Positions 8,551 to 16,217 of a stretch of DNA of 64,000 nucleotides are shown here, piece by piece. The notes under the pieces were generated by a model that was given only the letters and a program-made list of their open reading frames with translations, was not told the origin of the DNA and did not search any database. The stretch is from contig CAYNKA010000006.1 in the NCBI GenBank assembly GCA_964397655.1, positions 1 to 64,000 of the forward strand, in the 5' to 3' direction. Both the position numbers and the translations under genes were made by a program. Every line of letters starts with the position of its first letter. Position 1 is the first letter of the stretch. Source of the stretch: CAYNKA01 sp964397655 (GTDB lineage Bacteria > Spirochaetota > Spirochaetia > DTKZ01).

Positions 8551-9858
8551 CTACTTCATCCTCACGATGACGGTCCTGCCTTCCGTCTCCGGGGCGTCGA
8601 GGATTTCCGTTCTGCTGGCGTCGGAGGTCCCCGTCTTCACCATCTTGAGCGTGAGCGTCCCGTCGTTTTCCAGGATCCAGAGCGATTTCCGCTGTTCGAC
8701 CGGCGCGTTTCCGCCGTTCTGGCCGTTCTGGGAAGCCGGCCTGCTCTGGTTCATGGGAGGCCGGGGCATGCCTCCGAGCAGTCCGCCGCCGAAGCGGCTC
8801 GTCGTGCCCGAACCGGTCTTCTGGGCCGCGTCGAATTTCTCGAGGATCTCCTTCTGTTCCTGGGCCGGCCTCGACTTGATCCGTTCTTCGAGCAGTTTTC
8901 GCCTGGCCGCGGCCTCGATTTCCTTGGAAGGCTTGAACCTGAGCGCGCTGTTCGGCACGACGAGGATGTTCCTTTTTTCGCTCACGAGGAATTCCACGGT
9001 GGCGGTCATGCCCGGCAGGAGCACCCCGTCAGGATTCCCTGCCCGGACCACGACCGTGTAGTTGACGACCTTGTCCGTCGTCTTCGGGACCTTCCTGATC
9101 TGCCTGACCGTACCCGTGAACTGCCTGTCGGGATAGCTTTGGACCGTGAAGACCGCCTTCTGTCCCTCCGAGACCCTGCTGATGTCCATCTCGTCGACGT
9201 CGACTTCTATCTCCATCACGTCGAGGTTCTCGGCCAGCGTGAAAAGCTCCGTCTCCGTGCTCCCGCCTGAAACCACGGTCTGGCCCTTGTCGATGTTGCG
9301 GGCCAGGATGATTCCGTTGATCGGGGAGGTGATGATCGCGTACTGGTTGATCTTCAGAAGTATCTGCTCGTAGGAGGCCTGGGCCGCGAGCAGGTCCGCC
9401 CTGCTCGACTCCATGGTCGCCTTGCCGGAATTGAAATCCGACTCCGATATGAGGTTTCGCTCGAAGAGCTGCCTGTTCTTGTTGAAGGTATAGGTGTTCT
9501 GGTCGAGCTGGGCCTTGGCTTTGAGCACCGCGGCTTCCGCCTGCTTCGCCTGGATCTTCAGCGAATCGGTGTTGAGTTCGGCGAGCAATTGCCCCTGCCT
9601 GACCTTGTCGTTGTAGTCGACGTAGAGCTTCTCCACCGTTCCCGTCATCTGGGCGAGGACTTTCACGGTTCCCACGGCGATCGTCGAACCGGAGGCGGAA
9701 ACCTTGTCCTCGATGTCGCCCTTTTCCACGACGGCCGTCTCGTAGTTCTGTGTCTTCTTTTCGGTTTGCGCCTTCTTGGGAATCAGAAACGCCGAAGTGA
9801 GAATCGCGGCGATTCCCACCGCGGAGGTGATCAATATAAATCGCTGTCGCTTGCTCAT
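8551..9858 (-). CDS. Periplasmic adaptor protein (MacA/HlyD family)
   Basis: This 435-residue membrane fusion protein has an N-terminal membrane anchor (about 6-24), a lipoyl half-motif, a helical hairpin with coiled-coil character (about 95-165), a beta-barrel domain and a C-terminal MP domain. It bridges the MacB-like permease and TolC. The ATG at 9858 is preferred over one 21 bases upstream because GGAGGTG (9864-9870) is correctly spaced only for it, and the predicted sigma-54 start site near 9880 would leave no leader for the longer form. A Gln/Asn/Gly/Pro-rich insert near residues 365-390 looks like a disordered loop. It is the first gene of the six-gene operon. Confidence 0.92.
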   Translation of the reverse strand: MSKRQRFILITSAVGIAAILTSAFLIPKKAQTEKKTQNYETAVVEKGDIEDKVSASGSTIAVGTVKVLAQMTGTVEKLYVDYNDKVRQGQLLAELNTDSLKIQAKQAEAAVLKAKAQLDQNTYTFNKNRQLFERNLISESDFNSGKATMESSRADLLAAQASYEQILLKINQYAIITSPINGIILARNIDKGQTVVSGGSTETELFTLAENLDVMEIEVDVDEMDISRVSEGQKAVFTVQSYPDRQFTGTVRQIRKVPKTTDKVVNYTVVVRAGNPDGVLLPGMTATVEFLVSEKRNILVVPNSALRFKPSKEIEAAARRKLLEERIKSRPAQEQKEILEKFDAAQKTGSGTTSRFGGGLLGGMPRPPMNQSRPASQNGQNGGNAPVEQRKSLWILENDGTLTLKMVKTGTSDASRTEILDAPETEGRTVIVRMK

Positions 9859-9889
9859 GCGAACACCTCCCAATATCACCTACCAAATC

Positions 9890-9907
9890 ATGCAAGAACC
9901 TTGCCAA
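9890..9907 (-). promoter_or_regulatory. Sigma-54 (-24/-12) promoter of the efflux operon
   Basis: On the minus strand the sequence TTGGCAAGGTTCTTGCAT matches the consensus YTGGCACG-N4-TTGCW with one change (C to A). GG at -24 and GC at -12 are separated by exactly ten bases. Transcription should start near 9880, about 21 bases before the adaptor ATG, leaving room for the GGAGGTG ribosome site. The operon encodes an NtrC-type activator, which such promoters require. The rest of 9859-10169 holds no gene I can support. Confidence 0.68.
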
Positions 9908-9976
9908 ATCAGCGGTAGGTTGGAATCGGTTTGAAAATCGCCGCTCGAACCGAAGGTATTTCAAGTTTTCGAGTGC

Positions 9977-9992
9977 GGAAATGGCCTATTCC
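9977..9992. promoter_or_regulatory. Candidate upstream activator site
   Basis: GGAAATGGCCTATTCC is a near-palindrome (12 of 16 positions symmetric) about 100 bp upstream of the predicted sigma-54 start site, the usual distance for NtrC-family enhancer sites. It is the best candidate I see in this gap, but a single site is weak evidence. Confidence 0.3.
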
Positions 9993-10069
9993 ACCGCCGT
10001 CCGTCGATAAAACGATGACCATCCGATCGTTTCTTTCCGCAAAAGTTCGCAATTTCCCTCACGAAGGAG

Positions 10070-10110
10070 AAAAAAATGCGCATTTCGAAACCATTATAGT
10101 GAGATATAAT
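10070..10110 (-). terminator. Possible terminator after buk, with AT-rich inverted repeat
   Basis: ATTATA (10093-10098) and TATAAT (10105-10110) form an inverted repeat, and a run of seven T follows on the minus strand (A 10070-10076). It could end the ptb-buk transcript. The stem is weak and 16 bases separate it from the T-run, so this is tentative. Both arms also read TATAAT, so a promoter -10 element is an alternative, but no good -35 fits. Confidence 0.3.
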
Positions 10111-10169
10111 TGCGCGGTACAGAGGGTCGGTCGAGTTTTCCATGACGATGGGACTGCTCCGCCGCCGGG

Positions 10170-11249
10170 CTACGGATACTGCCGGATCTCGGCCTTGCCC
10201 TGGAGAACCCTGAGTCCGTTGTAGGCGAGGGCCCGAAGCTCGTCCTCTCCCGGGTAGATGTAGATGGGCGCGAGATGCTTGATCCGATCGGTTAGGTCCT
10301 TCATGAGCGAATCGCTGTAGGCGATTCCTCCGGTTATGAGGATGCCGTCGATTTCGCCCAAAAGTACCGTGGACATGGCTCCGATTTCCTTGGCTATCTG
10401 ATAGACCATGGCGTCACGAACGAGCTTCGCCTTGGCGTCTCCGCTCCTGGCCCTTTCCTCGACCTCGTCGGCCTTGTTCGTGCCCAGGTAGGCGACGTAC
10501 CCGCCCCTGCCGGTGATCATCTTCTTCACCTCGTCCAGAGTGGCCCTGCCGCTGAAGCAGAGCTCAGCCAGAGCTCCCGCCGGAAGCGTGCCGCTGCGCT
10601 CGGGAGAAAACGGGCCTTCCCCGTCGAGGGCCTGGTTGACGTCGACGACGCGGCCCTTGCGATGAACCCCCACGCTGATGCCGCCTCCGAGGTGGGCCAC
10701 GACGAGGTTGAGTTCCTCGTACGGCTTCCCGACCTTCTCCGCGTGAAGGCGGGCGATGGCCTTCTGGTTGAGCGCGTGGAATATGGAAACGCGCTCGAAG
10801 GCCGGATGGCCCGAGATCCTCGCCACGTCGTCCATTTCGTCGACGACCACGGGATCCACGGTGTAGGCCCTCGCGTTCGGGAGGCCGGAGGCGAGGTCCT
10901 TGGCTATGAGGCCGCCGAGATTGCTCGCGTGCTCGCCGTGAAGGCCCTGCACGAGGTCGGCCACCATGGCGTCGTTGATTTCGTAGATCCCCGATTTCAC
11001 GCGCCGCAAGAGGCCGCCCCTTCCCATGATGATCCTGATGTTCTTCGCGTCTATGCCGGCGTCCTCGAGTTCCCGGAGGATGGTCTTCTTCCGGAAATCG
11101 AACTGTTCCGTAATTTTTTTGAAACGGTCGGTCTCTTCGGTGGCATGCCGTATCGTCTTTTCCAGAATCTTTTCGTCGCCCTTGAAAACGCCGATTTTCG
11201 TGGAAGTGGATCCGGGATTGATGGCGAGGATGAGGGGCTCTTCCTTCAT
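10170..11249 (-). CDS. buk: Butyrate kinase
   Basis: This 359-residue ASKHA-fold kinase converts butyryl-phosphate and ADP to butyrate and ATP. It begins with the acetokinase-type phosphate loop INPGSTSTKIG and carries the phosphate-binding segment AHLGGGISVGVH and the later Gly-rich ILITGGIAYS. Its length fits Buk (about 355) rather than AckA (about 400). The start at 11249 has GGAGGT (11256-11261) at good spacing. It follows ptb by 20 bases, the usual ptb-buk pair. Branched-chain fatty acid kinase activity is a possible alternative role. Confidence 0.93.
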   Translation of the reverse strand: MKEEPLILAINPGSTSTKIGVFKGDEKILEKTIRHATEETDRFKKITEQFDFRKKTILRELEDAGIDAKNIRIIMGRGGLLRRVKSGIYEINDAMVADLVQGLHGEHASNLGGLIAKDLASGLPNARAYTVDPVVVDEMDDVARISGHPAFERVSIFHALNQKAIARLHAEKVGKPYEELNLVVAHLGGGISVGVHRKGRVVDVNQALDGEGPFSPERSGTLPAGALAELCFSGRATLDEVKKMITGRGGYVAYLGTNKADEVEERARSGDAKAKLVRDAMVYQIAKEIGAMSTVLLGEIDGILITGGIAYSDSLMKDLTDRIKHLAPIYIYPGEDELRALAYNGLRVLQGKAEIRQYP

Positions 11250-11269
11250 GCATGTACCTCCGTCCCGCA

Positions 11270-12166
11270 TCACCGAATGGATGCGGCCAGGGCGATCGAG
11301 TAGAGTTTGGTTTCTTCGGAATCCGCGCGGGATGTGAGGACGATCGGGGCGCCCGCCCCGAGGACGATTCCCGCAGCCACGGCGCCGCCCAGGAAATTCA
11401 TGGCCTTGTACACGAGGTTCCCGCTTTCGATGTTCGGCACGAGGAGCAGGTCGGCGTCCCCGGCCACATCGCTCACGATCCCCTTGTGTTCCGCCGCCTC
11501 CTTCGACACGGCGTTGTCGAGAGCCAAAGGGCCGTCCACGAGGCAGCCTTTTATCTGATTCCGGCGGTTCATCTGCGTCAGCATGGCGGCGTGGATCGTG
11601 GCCTCCATCTTCGGGTTCACCGTTTCGACCGCGGCCAGCACGGCGATCTTGGGCTCCGAGACCCCGAGCCTGTGGAACATGTCCGCGGCGTTCGTGAGAA
11701 TGCAGACCTTCTCCTCGAAAGAGGGCGCCACGTTCATCGCCGCGTCGGTGACCGCGATGAGCTTGTGGTAGTAGGGGGACTTGAAGACTCCGACGTGGCT
11801 GATGAGCCCTCCCGTCCGGAGCCCGCCCTCCTTGTCGAGCACGGCCTTGAGAAGGGGGCCCGTGGCGACCAGCCCTTTCATGAGAATGTCGGCGTTCCCC
11901 TTCTTTATCAAGGAAACGGCCCTGACGGACGCCTCTACGGGGTCCGGTACGTCGACGATTTCGATGCTCCCGGCCGATACTCCGAGGGAATCGAGGATCG
12001 CTTCGATCTCCCCCTTGTTTCCCACCAGGATCGGTTCGGCTATTCCTTCCTGTACGGCGCCGCATACCGCTTCCAAAACCGGCCTGTCCGCGGCCGCCGC
12101 TACCGCTATTCTTTTCGGCTTTCCGGATTTCGCCCTTTCCATGAGCGCGGATAGTTCTTCGAGCAT
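11270..12166 (-). CDS. ptb: Phosphate butyryltransferase
   Basis: The 298-residue enzyme of the phosphotransacetylase family exchanges CoA of butyryl-CoA for phosphate, feeding butyrate kinase. Family features are the N-terminal RIAVAAAADRPVLEAV strand-helix, KKGNADILMKGLVATG near residue 90, and the C-terminal NFLGGAVAAGIVLGAGAPIVLTSRAD. The length is typical for Ptb (about 300) and shorter than Pta. It is the first gene after a strong promoter (12215-12244) in the region shared with the divergent tetR gene. It may also act on acetyl-, propionyl- or branched acyl-CoA. Confidence 0.92.
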   Translation of the reverse strand: MLEELSALMERAKSGKPKRIAVAAAADRPVLEAVCGAVQEGIAEPILVGNKGEIEAILDSLGVSAGSIEIVDVPDPVEASVRAVSLIKKGNADILMKGLVATGPLLKAVLDKEGGLRTGGLISHVGVFKSPYYHKLIAVTDAAMNVAPSFEEKVCILTNAADMFHRLGVSEPKIAVLAAVETVNPKMEATIHAAMLTQMNRRNQIKGCLVDGPLALDNAVSKEAAEHKGIVSDVAGDADLLLVPNIESGNLVYKAMNFLGGAVAAGIVLGAGAPIVLTSRADSEETKLYSIALAASIR

Positions 12167-12214
12167 GTGCCTGACCCCCGTCTGTTACGGAAAAATGCTG
12201 CTAATTCCATAATT

Positions 12215-12244
12215 ATTATAGAATTAGAATTTCACACAAGTCAA
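12215..12244 (-). promoter_or_regulatory. Sigma-70 promoter of ptb-buk
   Basis: TTGACT (12244-12239) and TATAAT (12220-12215) are separated by 18 bases on the minus strand. This is the best vegetative promoter match in the window. The ptb start lies about 40 bases downstream of the expected transcription start. Confidence 0.72.
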
Positions 12245-12250
12245 GAAGAT

Positions 12251-12278
12251 TTTATATTGACATAAATGTCAATATAAA
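12251..12278. promoter_or_regulatory. Perfect inverted repeat, likely TetR operator
   Basis: TTTATATTGACAT and its exact complement face each other across a two-base AA spacer (13-bp arms). The site lies seven bases upstream of the ptb -35 element and contains TTGACA, which is a good -35 for the divergent tetR gene (TATTTT at 12280-12285, 17-base spacing). A regulator bound here could repress its own gene and affect ptb-buk. Confidence 0.68.
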
Positions 12279-12310
12279 TTATTTTATTGATGACAAGTGA
12301 GTCAATAAAA

Positions 12311-12916
12311 ATGCCGAAAGTGGTGAACCCGGAAGAAAGAAAATATCTCATCATGAAGTCGGCCGTGAAGGAATTCGCGCGTTGCGGATTCGAGCAGTCG
12401 AACATGAACGCCATAGCCGAGCGGGTAGACATCGGCAGGACCGCATTCTATTCCTATTTCCGGGACAAGCGCGAGATCCTCGATTACGCGGTGGATTTTC
12501 TCCTGGACGTGATAGGCTCCGATTACGAACACTCCTGTGAGAACACCTTCCTCACGGCGACGGAGAAGATCAATTTCCTGTTCAGGAAATTCCTCAAGGA
12601 TATCCTCGCCGAGCGGGACATCATAACGGTGCTGCTCGAGGTTCTGCTCCGAAACGATGCGGAGTTCGCGGAGCAGAGGAAGAAGATCCTGCTCAGGTTC
12701 AACGGCATCAGGAGGATCATCGTCAAGATCCTCAAATTAGGGATGAAAACCGGGGAAATAAAGCCGATGGACGCCGAAAGCATGGCCCACACCCTGCTCA
12801 TGGTGCTGATTTCCCTTCTGTATTCCATCAACACGTTCACGAACGAATCGATCAAGAACACCGTTGATTCGTTCTCTCTTCTGCTGACGGGCTTGAACCG
12901 TCGAATCGACAGGTAG
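12311..12916 (+). CDS. TetR/AcrR-family transcriptional regulator
   Basis: From the ATG at 12311 the product has 201 residues. The N-terminal TetR helix-turn-helix is at about 18-60 (NMNAIAERVDIGRTAFYSYF), and the C-terminal helical domain for ligand and dimerisation is not recognised further. In-frame TTG 12287 and ATG 12290 are also possible, but they lack a ribosome site, and the deduced promoter would start transcription at about 12292, which favours 12311. It heads a tight five-gene run (13 bases to ackA) and is divergent from ptb-buk. A metabolite of the acyl-phosphate pathways is a plausible effector (inference). Confidence 0.88.
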   Translation: MPKVVNPEERKYLIMKSAVKEFARCGFEQSNMNAIAERVDIGRTAFYSYFRDKREILDYAVDFLLDVIGSDYEHSCENTFLTATEKINFLFRKFLKDILAERDIITVLLEVLLRNDAEFAEQRKKILLRFNGIRRIIVKILKLGMKTGEIKPMDAESMAHTLLMVLISLLYSINTFTNESIKNTVDSFSLLLTGLNRRIDR

Positions 12917-12929
12917 CTGGGAGGAATTC

Positions 12930-14189
12930 ATGAGCTACATTCTTTGCCTGAACTGCGGTACTTCTTCCGCAAAATACGCTCTTTTCAACAAAGAGACTCT
13001 CGTCTCGGTCTGCAACGGCATCGTGGAACGCATCGGGATCCCGGATTCCGGCATCACCCACAACGTGGCCGGGAAGGAAGCGCTCAAGGTCCGGAAGGAC
13101 TGCCGCAACCATGTAGACGCGATCAACCTGATCTTCTCCGCCATTCTCGGAAAGCTCGATCCCGCCTACAGGATCGTTTCGGCCATGAGCGAAATTTCCG
13201 CGGTCGGGCATCGGGTCCTGCACGGCGGCGAGAAATTCGTGAAGAGCGCGCGGATCGACGAGGAGGTCTACGACGCGATCGTCGAGATGATCGATCTCGG
13301 CCCCCTGCACAATCCGGCGAACCTCGCCGGCATAGACGCGATCAAGGCCGTTGAGCCCGATATGCCGCAGATCGCGGTGTTCGACACCGCTTTCTTCCAG
13401 ACGCTTCCGGAGGAGGCCTATCTCTACGGCGTACCCTACGATTGGTACAAGAAATACAAGGTGAGGAAGTACGGTTTCCACGGGACATCGCATCTGTATC
13501 TCTCGAAACGGACCGCGGCCCTCCTCGGCAAGAAGGCGGCGGACGTCAATCTCGTCTCCCTCCACATCGGGAACGGAATCAGCCTGACCGCCGTGAGAAA
13601 GGGCGTCGCCGTGGAGCACAGCATGGGGATTTCCCCCCTGGACGGCGTCATGATGGGGACCCGTTCCGGCTCCGTCGATCCGACTATAGTCTCCTACATC
13701 GGGGCGAAGGAAAAGACGACCGCCCAGGACGTGGTCAACAAGCTGCTCAACAAATCCAGCGGCCTTCTGGGCTTCACCGGATTCACCGACATGCGGGACA
13801 TAGAAAAGGGGATGGCCTCAGGGGACAAGAACTGCATCCTGGCCCACAAGCTCTACTGCTACAAGATTCGGAGTTTCCTCGGAATGTACCTCGCGGTCCT
13901 GGATTACGACGTGGACGCCATCGTGTTCGCCGGCGGAGTGGGCGAGAACGACACGACCGTGAGAAGGGAGGTGACGAAAGGCTTCGAGAAGATCGGTCTC
14001 GTCATCGACGAGGAAAAGAACAGGAAGACGTTCAAAAGCAAGGCGGCGGCGGACATATCGGCGCCTTCGGCCCGCATCAGGACCTTCGTGGTTCCGACGG
14101 ACGAGGAGAGGGTCATACTCGAGGACGTCATCGGGTTGCTGAACGGCACGTACGATGTCCACACGAAATTCGCGTACAGTTTCTCTTGA
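12930..14189 (+). CDS. ackA: Acetate kinase
   Basis: This 419-residue ASKHA kinase interconverts acetyl-phosphate + ADP and acetate + ATP. All catalytic positions known from the Methanosarcina enzyme are present: Asn8, Arg95 (GHRVLHGG), His127, Asp152 (FDTAFF), His184 (YGFHGTSH), His212 (LHIGNGIS), Arg245 (GTRSGSVDP) and a Glu in PTDEER (about 392). Small departures are TSSAK for the usual SSSLK loop and PLDGVMMG for PLGGLMMG. GGGAGGAATTC precedes the ATG. It lies between tetR and a FolE2-like gene in one operon. It is the most normal of three acetokinase paralogues here. Confidence 0.93.
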   Translation: MSYILCLNCGTSSAKYALFNKETLVSVCNGIVERIGIPDSGITHNVAGKEALKVRKDCRNHVDAINLIFSAILGKLDPAYRIVSAMSEISAVGHRVLHGGEKFVKSARIDEEVYDAIVEMIDLGPLHNPANLAGIDAIKAVEPDMPQIAVFDTAFFQTLPEEAYLYGVPYDWYKKYKVRKYGFHGTSHLYLSKRTAALLGKKAADVNLVSLHIGNGISLTAVRKGVAVEHSMGISPLDGVMMGTRSGSVDPTIVSYIGAKEKTTAQDVVNKLLNKSSGLLGFTGFTDMRDIEKGMASGDKNCILAHKLYCYKIRSFLGMYLAVLDYDVDAIVFAGGVGENDTTVRREVTKGFEKIGLVIDEEKNRKTFKSKAAADISAPSARIRTFVVPTDEERVILEDVIGLLNGTYDVHTKFAYSFS

Positions 14190-14201
14190 GAGGAGTCCCC
14201 T

Positions 14202-14999
14202 ATGAAGAAGGGAAGAGCTTTTCTGGTCAACGTAAGCATTCAGGACCTTCCGTTTCCCATTAAGGTCCTGTCCGGCGCGTCCAAGGACGGGCAGAGCACG
14301 GTTGCGAACATTTCCGTCCAGGCCCGGATCATGAAGGAATTCGAAGCGGAATGGATCGACAGGTTCATCCAGGTGACCCACAGGCACCGCGACAACATCG
14401 GGATAGAGGATCTCAAGTCGAGCATCAAGGACTATCTGGAGGCCTTGAACGCGAACAGCGTCAGGGTAGAGATGGCGTTCCCCTATTTCGTCGAAAAAAG
14501 AACGCCGAAATCGAACGAACCGTGCCTGGTCAAATACGACTGCACCTTCACGAGCCATTTCCCCTCGCTGGACAACGACGTCAAGATCGTCTTCGGGATC
14601 AAGTGCCCGGTGATCACGTCCTATCCCGTCGAAGGGCAATCGTCCGGCAGGAAGTCGAGCTTTCCCCAGCTCACCATCCTGCAGATCGAGGTTCAGCCCA
14701 AGCAGGAGATCTTTCCCGAGGAGATAGTGAAGATCGCGGACGCGAAGAGCCTCGCGCCGATCTACTCGTTCCTCTCGCGTGAAGACCAGCTTCATCTCAT
14801 CGAAAAGACCCAGCAGAATTATCAGTCGAGCGTGGACACGGTCGACGAAATCCGCCTCGAGCTCGCAAGAAGGCGGGACGTCGGCTGGTATTCGATCAGC
14901 GCATCGAACTTCGGCATGCTGCACAACTACACGACCCTCATCAGCTTGGAGAAGAGCCGCTGGGTGCCTGGCAGCTATTACGAGGACGAAGAGATCTAG
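14202..14999 (+). CDS. FolE2-like protein (GTP cyclohydrolase IB family), divergent
   Basis: This 265-residue protein matches the FolE2/GCYH-IB family in length and in landmarks: PFPIKVL near residue 18, FPYFVEKRTPKS (93-104), a Cys-Pro pair at 135-136 and a C-terminal NFGMLHNY (237-243, His241). FolE2 normally opens GTP to 7,8-dihydroneopterin triphosphate with a metal held by Cys, His and Glu. Here Cys135 remains, but the usual CPCSK and HNQRSH-type segment reads CPVIT and KSSFPQL, so the His appears lost, and the acidic residue near residue 185 is replaced by AP. It may have changed function. It lies 12 bases from the gene on each side, between two acetokinase genes. Confidence 0.75.
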   Translation: MKKGRAFLVNVSIQDLPFPIKVLSGASKDGQSTVANISVQARIMKEFEAEWIDRFIQVTHRHRDNIGIEDLKSSIKDYLEALNANSVRVEMAFPYFVEKRTPKSNEPCLVKYDCTFTSHFPSLDNDVKIVFGIKCPVITSYPVEGQSSGRKSSFPQLTILQIEVQPKQEIFPEEIVKIADAKSLAPIYSFLSREDQLHLIEKTQQNYQSSVDTVDEIRLELARRRDVGWYSISASNFGMLHNYTTLISLEKSRWVPGSYYEDEEI

Positions 15000-15011
15000 C
15001 GGGACTCGGGG

Positions 15012-16217
15012 ATGAATATTCTCGTCTTCAACTGCGGCAGTTCATCGCTCAACTTCAAGGTCTACGGGTTCGGGAAGAGGACGGGGCTCGATGAGCTGCT
15101 CGTAGGAAAGGCCCACCGCGTGGGCGTGAAGGGAGACAGGCCTTCCTTCATCGAATACCGCTGCCGCGGCGAGAAGACCGTCCTCGAGGTTCCGTTGAAG
15201 GACCACCGGGTCGCGGCGAAATATATAATCGAGGCGGTGGAGAAGAACGGCATCCCGGTCGACCGCATCGGTCACCGCTGGGCGAACGGCCTCGACCGCT
15301 TCTCGACGGCGGAAGTGAAGCCCGAACTCCTGCCGATCCTGCGCAGCCTCGTCCCCCAGATTCCGCTCCATCACTCCATCGCGCTCGCGGTCATCCGCGA
15401 ATGCGCGGGGAGTTTTCCCGAAATCACCCAGTACGTCACGACGGACAACGCCTTTCACCGGAACCTGCCTTTCCGGGCTTCCAGGTACGTCCTTCCCCGG
15501 GACGTCGCCGAAAAATTCGGCTTCAGGAGGATCGGCTTTCACGGACTGTCTTTCCGCTTCATAGCCGAACGGGCGCCGAAGATGCTGAACCTTCCCGCCG
15601 AGGATCTCCGGATGGTCGTCTGCCACCTCGGCACCGGGGGTTCGGAGATCGCCGCGGTGAACGGCGGTTCCTCCGTGGACGCATCCATGGGATACACCGG
15701 TCTTCCGGGGATCGTCATGAGCACGCGCTGCGGCGACGTCGATCCGCTCCTTCCCTTGTACCTGATGCGGGCTTTCGGATACAACGTCGACGACGTCCAG
15801 AGCGTCCTTCACGACAAGAGCGGACTTCTCGGCGTCAGCGGGGAATCGAGCGACATCCGCGACCTGCTCGAACGGAGCAGGAGGAACGACGAGACGGCCC
15901 GCCTCGCGGTGAGCATGTACGTCAGGGCGGTGAAGAAATACGTCGGTGCGTTCATCGTCGCCCTCCAGGGCATCGACTGCCTTGTTTTCACCGACGACGT
16001 GGGGATCTGGTGCAGCGAGATCCGCGATCTCGTATGTTCGGGCCTCGGATGGTTCGGAATCGAGCTCGACGGGGAGAAGAACGGGCGGCAGATTCCGGCC
16101 TCCGGCGCGTTCCTCGAGGGGAACGGGTCGAGGGTCAAAGTCCTTGCGCTTCCGACGGATGAGGAGAGGATCATCGCCGAGGAAGGGGTTCGGCTTTACG
16201 GAGACGCGATCGCATGA
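15012..16217 (+). CDS. Second acetokinase-family protein, probably active
   Basis: The 401-residue protein is a divergent acetate kinase paralogue. Most catalytic positions survive: Asn7, Arg89 (GHRWANG), His120, Asp145 (TTDNAFH), His177 (IGFHGLSF), His205 (CHLGTGGS), Arg239 (STRCGDVDP) and the Glu of PTDEER. Differences from standard AckA include SSSLN instead of SSSLK, GTGGS for GNGAS and LHHS for LHNP, around the phosphate and acyl sites. It probably acts on another short acyl-phosphate or as part of a complex. It lies 12 bases after the FolE2-like gene and overlaps the next paralogue by four bases. Confidence 0.82.
   Translation: MNILVFNCGSSSLNFKVYGFGKRTGLDELLVGKAHRVGVKGDRPSFIEYRCRGEKTVLEVPLKDHRVAAKYIIEAVEKNGIPVDRIGHRWANGLDRFSTAEVKPELLPILRSLVPQIPLHHSIALAVIRECAGSFPEITQYVTTDNAFHRNLPFRASRYVLPRDVAEKFGFRRIGFHGLSFRFIAERAPKMLNLPAEDLRMVVCHLGTGGSEIAAVNGGSSVDASMGYTGLPGIVMSTRCGDVDPLLPLYLMRAFGYNVDDVQSVLHDKSGLLGVSGESSDIRDLLERSRRNDETARLAVSMYVRAVKKYVGAFIVALQGIDCLVFTDDVGIWCSEIRDLVCSGLGWFGIELDGEKNGRQIPASGAFLEGNGSRVKVLALPTDEERIIAEEGVRLYGDAIA

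Noticed and set aside
10093..10110. TATAAT hexamers on both strands read as divergent promoters
   Set aside because: No acceptable -35 element at 16-18 bases on either strand; better explained as an AT-rich inverted repeat.
9961..10143. A 60-codon minus-strand open frame in the gap before the efflux operon
   Set aside because: It has no ribosome site or recognisable sequence and overlaps the predicted regulatory region.
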